Positions 50,169-60,900 of a stretch of DNA of 61,153 nucleotides are shown piece after piece; positions within the stretch are counted from its first letter, which is position 1, and each line of letters begins with the position of its first letter. The stretch is from Nemertoderma westbladi. Taxonomy: Eukaryota; Xenacoelomorpha; Nemertodermatida; Nemertodermatidae. The notes under the pieces are model-generated. The model was not told the DNA's origin. It saw only the letters and a program-made list of their open reading frames with translations, and searched no databases. The position numbers and the translations under genes are program-made. Where the stretch lies: positions 1 to 61,153 of the forward strand of contig JAUCBJ010001349.1 of NCBI GenBank assembly GCA_032718475.1, in the 5' to 3' direction.

Positions 50169-50625
50169 CTAAAAGATAAAATAAAGTAAATTGCCGCTAA
50201 ATTGCTAAAGTACTAATAAGTATTACAGCGCTAGTAATTGTTATTAGATAGTCAGCGTAGCCAGTAATTATTTACTAGCTGTTTTTATTTATTCGGTTTG
50301 TATAAACGATCAATATAATATTTAATTTATTTTTAATGTTCCAGTAAAACAAAGTGTTCTAGAACCTTAATTGATAACGAACTTGTTCTAGGAGATTAAA
50401 AAGTAGCGACAACTAGTTAGTTTAAATAATTTATTTTTTTTAAATAAAATGTTCTAGAACAAAATAAATATGTTCTAGAACATCAATATTGAACATCCAG
50501 TATTTGTGCTACATACCGTAGTTAGTATAAGGTTTGGTATTTAATAAATATACGGAAGAAAACCTTTTCAAACTAAAATTTATTTAGTTTATTTTGCAGG
50601 AATAACAAACCGACATAAAAAGGTT
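50169..50625. other. AT-rich stretch with TGTTCTAGAACA palindromes
   Basis: No gene is seen. TGTTCTAGAACA or near-copies occur several times (around 50355, 50450 and 50470, and again near 52452). The word is palindromic and may mark a repeat family that also flanks the minisatellite on the other side. Confidence 0.45.
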
Positions 50626-52225
50626 CCGCTGCGCTACAGTCGGCTCCGCGGACCTCCGCCGCGCTACAGTCGGCTCCGCGGACCTCCGCCGCGCTACAGT
50701 CGGCTCCGCGGACCTCCGCCGCGCTACAGTCGGCTCCGCGGACCTCCGCCGCGCTACAGTCGGCTCCGCGGACCTCCGCCGCGCTACAGTCGGCTCCGCG
50801 GACCTCCGCCGCGCTACAGTCGGCTCCGCGGACCTCCGCCGCGCTACAGTCGGCTCCGCGGACCTCCGCCGCACTACAGTCGGCTCCGCAGACCTCCGCC
50901 GCGCTACAGTCGGCTCCGCGGACCTCTGCCGCGCTACAGTCGGCTCCGCGGACCTCCGCCGCGCTACAGTCGGCTCCGCGGACCTCCGCTACGCTACAGT
51001 CGGCTCCGCGGACCTCCGCCGCGCTACAGTCGGCTCCGCGGACCTCCGCCGCGCTACAGTCGGCTCCGCGGACCTCCGCCGCGCTACAGTCGGCTCCGCG
51101 GACCTCCGCCGCGTTACAGTCGGCTCCGCGGACCTCCGCCGCGCTACAGTCGGCTCCGCGGACCTCCGCCGCGCTACAGTCGGCTCCGCGGACCTCCGCC
51201 GCGCTACAGTCGGCTCCGCGGACCTCCGCCACGCTACAGTCGGCTCCGCGGACCTCCGCTACGCTACAGTCGGCTCCGCGGACCTCCGCCGCACTACAGT
51301 CGGCTCCGCGGACCTCCGCCGCGCTACAGTCGGCTCCGCGGACCTCCGCCGCGCTACAGTCGGCTCCGCGGACCTCCGCCGCGCTACAGTCGGCTCCGCG
51401 GACCTCCGCCGCGCTACAGTCGGCTCCGCGGACCTCCGCCGCGCTACAGTCGGCTCCGCGGACCTCCGCCGCGCTACAGTCGGCTCCGCGGACCTCCGCT
51501 GCGCTACAGTCGGCTCCGCGGACCTCCGCCGCGCTACAGTCGGCTCCGCGGACCTCCGCCGCGCTACAGTCGGCTCCGCGGACCTCCGCCGCGCTACAGT
51601 CGGCTCCGCGGACCTCCGCCGCGCTACAGTCGGCTCCGCGGACCTCCGCCGCGCTACAGTCGGCTCCGCGGACCTCCGCCGCGCTACAGTCGGCTCCGCG
51701 GACCTCCGCCGCGCTACAGTCGGCTCCGCGGACCTCCGCCGCGCTACAGTCGGCTCCGCGGACCTCCGCCGCGCTACAGTCGGCTCCGCGGACCTCCGCC
51801 GCGCTACAGTCGGCTCCGCGGACCTCCGCTGCGCTACAGTCGGCTCCGCGGACCTCCGCCGCGCTACAGTCGGCTCCGCGGACCTCCGCCGCGCTACAGT
51901 CGGCTCCGCGGACCTCCGCCGCGCTACAGTCGGCTCCGCGGACCTCCGCCGCGCTACAGTCGGCTCCGCGGACCTCCGCCGCGCTACAGTCGGCTCCGCG
52001 GACCTCCGCCGCGCTACAGTCGGCTCCGCGGACCTCCGCCGCGCTACAGTCGGCTCCGCGGACCTCCGCCGCGCTACAGTCGGCTCCGCGGACCTCCGCC
52101 GCGCTACAGTCGGCTCCGCGGACCTCCGCCGCGCTACAGTCGGCTCCGCGGACCTCCGCCGCGCTACAGTCGGCTCCGCGGACCTCCGCTACGCTACAGT
52201 CGGCTCCGCGGACCTCCGCCGCGCT
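50626..52225 (-). repeat. 30-bp GC-rich minisatellite, about 53 copies
   Basis: The plus-strand unit reads CGGCTCCGCGGACCTCCGCC then GCGCTACAGT, repeated with few substitutions (GCACTACAGT, GCTACGCTAC, GTTACAGT). The 30-bp period keeps the minus strand open as a 10-residue cycle, AEVRGADCSA, for long distances. There is no start context or flanking domain to suggest a gene. The array is strongly CpG-rich against AT-rich flanks. Confidence 0.97.
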
Positions 52226-53314
52226 CCACTCCAGCCCTCTCTCTGGCGGGATTGTATTTATCGGGCGGGATTCCCCGCACCTCCCGACTTTATGTGGGAT
52301 TGTTTTACTTGTTAGTTTAAGGTTTATTGTTTGTGGTCGACTGGCTTGGGTTACATTGATGGTTTCTAGAATGTCAGATTGTCTATTTACCGGTTCTACT
52401 TCGCCCTGTCGACACCCCCTGTCATTTTTTAACCATTAATTTGTTGGTGAATGTTCTAGAACATTAGTAGGTATTTTTTCAAGGTGGGTAGATAGTATAT
52501 ATATTATGAAAATACAAAATATATTTTATTCTTAAATTATGACTTTTTTGCTCGAATATACCCCAAAATAGGGAGAAAAAGTTTCTCTTTTTTTCCCTGG
52601 GGAAAAAAGTAAAATAAAATATTTTGTTTGAATTTCTTAAATTTTAATACAATTTGATTGAAAGAGAATCGAAGTAGAAAAGGTTTGCAAGTAATTTGAG
52701 CCAAAATCCATTCAAACACTCAAAAGTTATTGCAACTTTAGTGTCTGAAAGACGAACTCCATAACGGAACTCAATTCAATATTCAATATTCAATATAAAA
52801 TATTTTATTTTATCCTCAAACGAACAAGTAATACATATTAGATCAACATTCGCACTCCGGCACCATAGATGAGGATGATATTTCTTGGTGAATGAGAATA
52901 TGATGATGGATGTTTTGTGACCAGGTGAGAGTAGCGGTGAATGGAAAATTGTTTAAGGAATGGATGGTATCAAAATAGCGAAGCTAGTAACCTGATACCA
53001 ACCAGAGATGAGATTAATTATATTTTTACATTGAAATATGGTACTTGATTGATGGTGAGGGGGGGGGGGGGGATCAATAAGGTAAGTGGGTGGGATGGGG
53101 GTGTAAAGGGGAAATGGAGGGCGGGAGTAGGAGGGCGGGGGGGGGGGGGGGTGCAATGCAAAATAAAATTGTAAATTAAACGAAAAGTGATGGTTCCATA
53201 TATATGTTCAGTAGGCATGATGGCCTATTTGCCGTGCGTGACATATCACCCACAAAGCAGCATTCAAGCGACGGAACTGGGTGTATAAAAGTTGCTATTT
53301 CTTAACATAAAGGC
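52226..53314. other. non-genic stretch with G-rich block
   Basis: No gene is supported. A purine-rich, G-run-rich block occupies 53056-53151. The part nearest 53314 is probably the 3' untranslated tail of the adjacent LINE. Confidence 0.5.
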
Positions 53315-54415
53315 TTACTGCATAGATACGAGAAAATTATGTTTTAAGTGTTTGGAGAAAGACGTTTTCGACATTTTCTGTTTAATATAATTTGGGATGG
53401 TGTTCCATACGGTGGGGCCTAGAAAAGATGAGTGTAGATGAAAGACGGAAAAGTGGTGTGTAATAGTTACTGTAAGTAACAGAACGAGTGTTGTAGTTAT
53501 GTACAGTAGAGGTTTTCGTAAAGAGAGAGCCAATGGTTGACGACTTAGAGATAGTGTTATTGTTTATATCATACATAATAAGTGAAATCTGATGCTTAAA
53601 TAGGAGATGTAAGGGGAGAATGCCAAGGGATTTGTATAGCGGGCTAGAGGAGGACCGAGAGTGAATAAAAGTAATACAACGTAGCAGTTTATTAATTTTT
53701 GTTCGTAGCGGTTTCAGAGTTGAAGTGTATGTACCACCCCACAAGACTATGCCGTAATGTAAATAAGGGTGTACAAGGGTTAAGTAAAGTTGACGTAGAA
53801 TTCGGAGTGGAAAAATGTTACGTAATTTATAAAATATTCCAGAAGTTTTCGATATTTTTTTGAGAATGTATTGTGTGTGGGCTTTCCATGATAGTTTGCT
53901 GTCCACTAGCACTCCTAGAAATTTAGTAAAGTTAGTCTGGCGAATGGTTTGCGACGAGATGTGTAGGTTTTGTAAAGTGGAATTGATGGTGTTAGAAAAT
54001 ATAGTGTACTCCGTTTTTGAGAGATTTAGTGATAGACAATTACAAGACAGCCATTCTGCGATTTTCGATAGTTCTTTGTTCGTGTTGCTGATGAGAGTAT
54101 TAGAGTCAGAGTTAGAGTTCAATAGGGTTGTGTCATCAGCAAATAGCGTTGTTATTAGAGAGGTAGCGTTAGGAAGGTCATTTATGTACAAGAGAAACAA
54201 TAGCGGTGATAGGACCGAACCCTGCGGGACTCCACAGGTTAGTGGTTCTATAGATGATACGTAACTGCCAATACTAACAGTTTGGGAACGGTTAGATAAA
54301 AAACTAGATATTAGTTGGTTAGGTAAGCCACGAATCCCATATGCATTTAATTTATTTAATAGAATTTTATGGTTCAAGGTATCAAAAGCTTTTTGAAGAT
54401 CTATATTATTATACT
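53315..54415 (-). pseudogene. CR1/L2-like LINE reverse transcriptase, 5'-truncated
   Basis: The minus-strand frame begins within the palm, at DLQKAFDTLNHKILLNKL. It continues with GVPQGSVLSPLLFLLYINDL, the catalytic TLFADDTTLL, CLSLNLSKTEYTIF, FLGVLVDSKLSW and LYLTLVHPYLHYGIVLWGG. Near 53405 the frame shifts once, and the end FLGPTVWNTIPNYIK to FLVSMQ lies in a second frame, stopping at 53315. This C-terminal layout (HxYNTRS, LGPxxWNxIPxxI) is common in CR1/L2/Jockey-group LINEs. Endonuclease and fingers are missing because of 5' truncation near 54415, directly beside the 3' tail of the next LINE. Confidence 0.85.
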
Positions 54416-54751
54416 CGCGCACATAAGCGCAAACCAGGCTAGCTGGCATTTATTAGTAAAATTGTGACGATTATACAATTATGCCGATTACACTATTATA
54501 AAATCATAGTAAATAGTAAACGAACAGGATCAACATCACTACTAAATTATTAAATAAAATATAAGTCAATAGTTGGCTAAAAATAAAGCTTAAAAATGGC
54601 ACCAGTGATTATACAATCAATGTTGGGTAGGGTTAGTATAGCATAGGGACGACACGTTATAATTAACATTAATCAAATATATATCGTTATATATAAGTAT
54701 ATATACGGTTCGAATTAACTCCAATCAAGAGTATGCAATAAAGAAACAAAC

Positions 54752-57700
54752 TTAAAATCCGTAAAATTGTAGTATTCTATTATGTTTAGTTTTAAAAGTT
54801 ACTCCGTGCAGATCGTAGCAATTCTTTACAAAATTAGCACAGATTATGTCGTCAAGCGAGCTATTGCCAGTTTGAAGTCCTGTCAAAAGTGCACGTTTGT
54901 CATATTCACATGTTAGTATAGACCACATGGAAGGGATTTGGTGAGTTTCCTTTGCTCGTCTGTAGGTGCTCATAAGGCCCCTGTATAACGTGCGGGATAT
55001 CGCATTATCCAAAGCAATGTACTGGAAGCTTGTTTGTAAGGTGAATATAGGGCGTCTAAGTATTTGCAATAATGGCCATGGTGCTGAGAGGCAAAATATT
55101 CAGTAGTTCGTATAATGTGTCGTTGTTTATATATACTCCAACATGCAGAAGTCGGCGTAGAGCCTGTCTATATGCTGAATCGATACGAGATATGTCATTC
55201 TTGCTCAGGTTACCAATCGTATACTTCAGCTTGTATGTCAAGCTTGGGATTACAAGTGACTTCCAGAGATATGATAATGTTTCGGTATCTAACCATTGCG
55301 ATGTCCACCCTTTCTGTTGAAAAATTCCTCCCATTTTCCATATATGCTGAGTGCACTCTGCGGCAGCGTGTGCGCTAGTTTTGTTGGAAGAAAGAGTGTA
55401 GCCCAGGAACTCGATTGTCTGACTTTCCGGTATTAGCTGCCCATTAATATTGAGGAAACACGGTATGTAAGTGTTGTTGTTAGCTTCGCTGTACATCCAG
55501 TGACATTTAGACGGCTCGAACATTAGTTGTAACTTATCGAGCCCCATGTTCAGTATATTTGACATGAGTTCTATTTCCTGTATTGTAGTGGCTAAAAGAA
55601 AAACATCATCAGCATACATTATGCAGCCGAACCAGATATCGTTGATCATGCACCCCAGTCCGGATTCAGTTAGCGACTGCATGACGCTGATGGTGTAAAG
55701 ATTAAATAAGCATGGTGACAGTAATGATCCTTGCATGATCCCTCTAGGCATATTTATGCCAACCACATCTATCAGATTTCCAAACTTGAGGTACACTATG
55801 GCGATGCTGTAGTAATGAACCAGTAGACGGCAAATGAATGGGTTTATAATTCCTGATAACTTCTCGAAGAGAACTGCGTGGTCAACTTCGTCAAAAGCGG
55901 ATTTGATATCAAGTTGGCACATATACAGACCTGATCCTAGTTCACTAAAGTGTTGTATACATTCCAGTATCAAACCGATGGCAGCCTCGCATCCCACATG
56001 TTCTTTATATGCTAACTGATAGTCGTTTCTTGGAAGGATATTCTCAAGGAAGCCTTTGTATATTATACGCTCGAGTACCTTTGCTAATAGGCATATGCTG
56101 GCAATCGGTCTATAAGAGTTAGTTCTCATGGGATCCTTCCTCTTCCCTTTGAATAGACTTGTTATGATAGTTGCTCCAAAAACATCGGGCACCATGCCAA
56201 TACGTATACTTGCATTGTACATATTTGCTAACAGGTGACACATAGTCTCGGGGTTGGCGGATAAAAGGTGCTCCACTGTTATAGAATTGAGGTCTGGCGA
56301 CTTCCCTACCGATAACGATAGAATAGATTTCCTTATAGTTTCTTCAGATATGGTAGGCATAGTAGTATTCTTGCATTGTCTGTCCAAATTATCGGTGATA
56401 TTGGTAGTACTAGTAACGTTTCTTGTGATTCTGTCCCTATATGACTGACGTATTTGTTCCTGAATCTGAGTTGGTGGTGTACTTGAAGTTCCCTTGTTTG
56501 AAAATTTACGCCAGAAACCCTTTGGGTTGCACTTCAGCTTGTGAGTTACTTCACCGACCGATCTTGCAACGTGTGTCTTCATAAGTGCATTTTTTAGTTG
56601 TCGTACTCCGCGTTTGGACTGTTTGAAGGCGATCCCCACCTCATCGTTAGGATCTTTCCCATTATTGACCCATAGGTTGTACAGGCTGCGGGTGGTTCGG
56701 CATCGCTCCGAAAGAGTAGCTGAGCGTATTCTATAATTTTTGGTTGTCCTTTTCTTTTTTATTACATTAATAGATTCAAGTGCTGATTTGTGTAACGCAG
56801 AGTTAATGTTGTTGGCAAGAGTATTGAGGTCGTCTATGGTGTCGATAGCGAGTAATGCCATCCCCTCAAGGTGATTATCTAAGGTTCGATAGTACTGGTC
56901 TTTCTGTTTTTTGGATGCGCTTCTCCAGTTAAATCGTATAGGCGTCTGTTTTGTAGCAGTTTGTTCCACCAACCCTTCCTTTGCAACGTCACAGTTGATT
57001 GAAATCACGATTGGTAGATGATCAGAAAAATTTTCTGCTTCGTCATGTTCTATGATGTATCCCCCTATGACTTTAAATGGACCATTGATAGGCATCACAA
57101 TGTGGTCGATATAACTCCAATGACCACCCCCTATATAATTATATGCTGGTCCTGCCACGTTGTCAAGTGTGTCTATAGCTGTAAGATTGTGGTTGAGTAG
57201 GAAGTTGTTCAGAATGAGACCGCGGTCTGTTGCATTGGGTCTGTGAAATCGTGGTCCTTGTTCAGACCCTAAGTCCGCGTTAGCATCCATCATAATGATA
57301 GGGATTGCCACTGGGTACATGGTGATTAAAGCAGTAAGGCGACCAAGATGCTCATTATAACTTTGAATGTTTTTGTTAGAGTCTGGAGCATAGCCTGAAA
57401 GTAGAAGAACGCGAACATTGCCAGTGTCACCAATTATTCCAACAATGTCGTCCCCAGAGGCGACTTTGGCCCAGTTACATACTTTACCTCTGCGGAATGC
57501 CAAGGCTACCCCTCCAGCGCCTCTAACCCTATTAGGGTTATTCATTAAATCGCTGGTGGAGTATACGAGCTCGAAGTTTTCATTGAATGATTTCTTAGCT
57601 ACATGATCAAGCTCTATAGCATCCATCCAGTGCTCCTGAATTCCAATGACATCGCATACTTCAAGCAGTTTGTCTATCTGATCGATGCTACTCGAGTACC

Positions 57701-57902
57701 CGTGGCAGTTAAAGGATCCTAATGTAAGTCTTACTTTAGAAGATTTATAATCCGTGTTGCTAGTACCAGTGTTCTTATTCGCTGCAGAGTCCACCTTTGG
57801 AGATGGAATGTCCTTTGGAGATGTCTTGGCTTGATGTTCTGTGAGGGTGGGGCCAGTGCAGTTTTCTGTATATTTGGTTATTTTGGTATTTGCGACTGGC
57901 AT
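54752..57902 (-). CDS. LINE ORF2: EEP endonuclease and reverse transcriptase (one frameshift)
   Basis: The first 948 codons (57902-55056) hold an apurinic-type endonuclease domain at about residues 58-305, with VIGIQEHW (Glu90), MMDANAD (Asp206), YIDHI (Asp266) and FSDHLPIV (Asp295-His296). The reverse transcriptase lies at about 570-840, with QLDIKSAFDEVDH (Asp665), MPRGIMQGSLLSPCLFNLY and the catalytic MYADD (764-767). TAG after IIANT at 55056 ends this frame, but coding continues one frame over (LQILRRPIFTLQTSF... to QFYGF, 54752), so one indel separates the last 100 or so residues. It nicks DNA and copies LINE RNA at the target site. I do not assign the clade. Confidence 0.88.
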
Positions 57903-57918
57903 ATCCTTGAATCCATTG

Positions 57919-60900
57919 TTAAAAATGAGACCTGTTAAGTGGATTCCTCGTCAGATAGTAATCCTGTGCGATTTGGTAGTGTTTCATGTAATCTCGCTTG
58001 TGTTGTCTTGTGTCTGCTTTGGAGTTTTCCTGCCTGTTAAGATCATGCGTGATTGCACTGTAGCATCTCAAGTCACTTGGTGCTCTGTAGTTATGTTTTC
58101 TTGATTTCTCATGAAAACTACGGGAGTGATCATCTATAGAAGATTCTTTGGAGGCATCTGGGGAGCTATGCTGTTCCTTATGGTTTAGTGCAGAACTGTT
58201 GTCAGATTGCTTTCTTGAACGTCGTCCTTGCCAGTCATTAGTTGCATGTCTATCTGGGTTTGTGACCCATTCTTTACATACAATCCCAGAAGGCCAGAAT
58301 GCATTGTGCATAAGAGTATCTTTAAGGTTAGCGTCAGTAGTAAGGCGAACGCTTTTCCCATCTCCATGTAGGCGAGTTGTGATTCGATGCACAGCAATTT
58401 TCCTTTCGATAAGGAAGTTTACTACATCATCCTCGGTGTTGTTCTTATTAATGCCAGAAATAAAGAGTTGTACTCTGAGGCGTGATTCGGCGCACATCAA
58501 TGGAACTCCACATCTTTCAGAATTGATTAAGTTGTCCTCTCCCTTGCAATTATTTCCCGAGTTCACTGCAATTCTTTTGGTAATCCTCTTTGGTTGATGT
58601 TGAACGACATGCTGTTGCTGCTTATCTTTACGGACAGTAGTGTGTCTGCTGGTAGTGTCTGACGTTGTGTTATCGGTATCGAAATTACTTAGTAGGTGAT
58701 AAGGGTTGGGGCCAATGATTGTACCGCCCATGTCCCTTTGCCGTGGCGGTTGTTTTGCTACATGTTTGTTCCTCGGCATACTGAATGAAGTACTATAATC
58801 CTTCGATTGCTGGCTACTGCGCTCATCCTGGAATTTTACTTCATGTAAAGTTGATTCGGGTGAAGAAAAAGTTCCTGGTAAGTCGTCATCATCATTAATT
58901 GAGTCTATTATCAGCCAGTCGGATTCCGTATCATTACTTGGGGTCAGGGTGCATTGCGTGCCTATGGCAGAGTTGCCCTGTTTCCTGGTTGAAATGATGT
59001 TCCGAAACTTTTCCTCCAGTACAATCCGGGAGTTACGCTCATGGTTTAAATCTTGTTCTATTGTCTTATTTTGCTCTTTTAGTTTGTCGTTATTGGTTTC
59101 GAGTAGGCAGATGCGTGATTGTAGGGATGCGATAGCAGTTATGAAGTCATTTCTCAGAAGCCGTATGTTGTCCTGTTCATTTTTGTCCAGTTTGATATTA
59201 TCTGTTGTATACATCCTCTTGCGGCATTGGTTTGAAAGGACCTTTTCTCGAATAGCTAAGAGCATCTCATATACATCAGTGGCTAACTCCCTATGAGAGT
59301 TCCGTGGATAGAGCTGTAGTGACAGCTGCTGTAGAGGTGACATAAATGGTTTTAAGTCCTCGAATAACTTATTCCTATGCTTTGATAAGTCCCCATTTGC
59401 AGTATTAGCTATTAGATTGATTGCTTTCTTTCGGGGGTGCTGTATAAGTCCAAATAAATTGATGCATTGTGAGGATTTCTGTTCCTGTATGTTATGGTGC
59501 TTGGTGGTGATGGTACCTGCTAATGTCGGGTCCGTGATGGTTGGTGCATTTAAGTCTGGTAAGTGAACAGGATCCAGGGTTTCTGGATCTCGTAGTTTAT
59601 GGTCCACGAGGCACTGTAGTAACCATTGTCGCAGGTTAGCATTTTGTATCTCACCTGATAGACTATTACCGGTGGATACCATAGTCGCATATAGGCATGC
59701 AAATACGCCGCAATCTTTGCTTAGAGGTTTTTGAAGGGGGTAATTGTTGATGTGGGAGACGGCAGTCCATGAACTTTTTGCCCCTCCAGAAACATATTCG
59801 ATTGAGTTTAGCAGTTTACAGATTCTCCGAGTCACAGTTGATGGTCGAGTCATCGCATTGATGCTGCATAAAGTATATACACTATGGTCGCTGAGATTAG
59901 CGATATGCAGAACGAAGTGGTCATTGAAGCAGTCAGGAAAGAGGCACAGTGATGTAGATCTTATGTTACAGGTAGATGTGATATATTTCAAGGCACTTGC
60001 ATAGTCGAACCTTTCTTGATGCAACTTGCTACAAAGACTTGAGTCGATACAACCTATTCTATCATCTCCCATTGAGTTATTTAAAATAGATAAAAAAGAA
60101 TCCACAATGACAGTTGAAAGTTTGCATCCTGGTTGTAGGTAGTCCCAGTCTGGGTCTGATGGCTTAATAATCACTTTGCTATTTATTACTGGTGTTTTGA
60201 GGATGGCATCCCTAATTCGCACATCATCATGCTCTAAGTCTGTGTCAGGATAAAATTTGTTTACTTCTCCTTGGGAATATTTGTGTTCTCCCATGTACAC
60301 CACATCCTTGTTACGGTTAATGTTTGACATTACCATATGATTAGAGTTTTCCGTCGATGTAATGATGGTGGTTGGATGGTCTGGAGTTATTCCACCCTTC
60401 TTATGTCTAATTGGTTTGAAGAAATCAGAAATTTTACTTCTTTTTGCTTTAGACATTAGTGCTTGTGAGTCTGTGACAGTTGAGGGTAGATTGAGGTCTG
60501 TCACCTGAAGCAATGCATTGTCAGAAATGTCTATCAACTCTGGAGTGGACATGCCGGATGGGCCGCTAGTTGGTTGGAGATGCCCCCCATATGATTGGTC
60601 TGTCCTGCAAGCCCCTGATTGAGTGACTGCTCGATCAGTACATGGCATGTGGTCCAAAAGCTTGGAATTCGAAACAGAAATTGGAATATCCCTGACTGTA
60701 ACGTCCCTGGGCCTCCATATGCCATCACTATGAAGATCTTCGACCATGACACCAGTGAAGTGGGCGTGGTGGTTTGTTGAGGGATGCTCTGTGATGTTCA
60801 ATTGGGGCAATGGTGGTGAGAGTTCCTGGTGTGAAGGTGTGGGGTATGTCAGGGGTGTCGGGTTTGTCTGGGGTAATTGTGTGCTGGTATGTGATGTTTG

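Noticed and set aside
50573-51232. 219-codon minus-strand ORF of AEVRGADCSA repeats
   Set aside because: It is a direct product of the 30-bp minisatellite and starts and ends inside or just beside the array.
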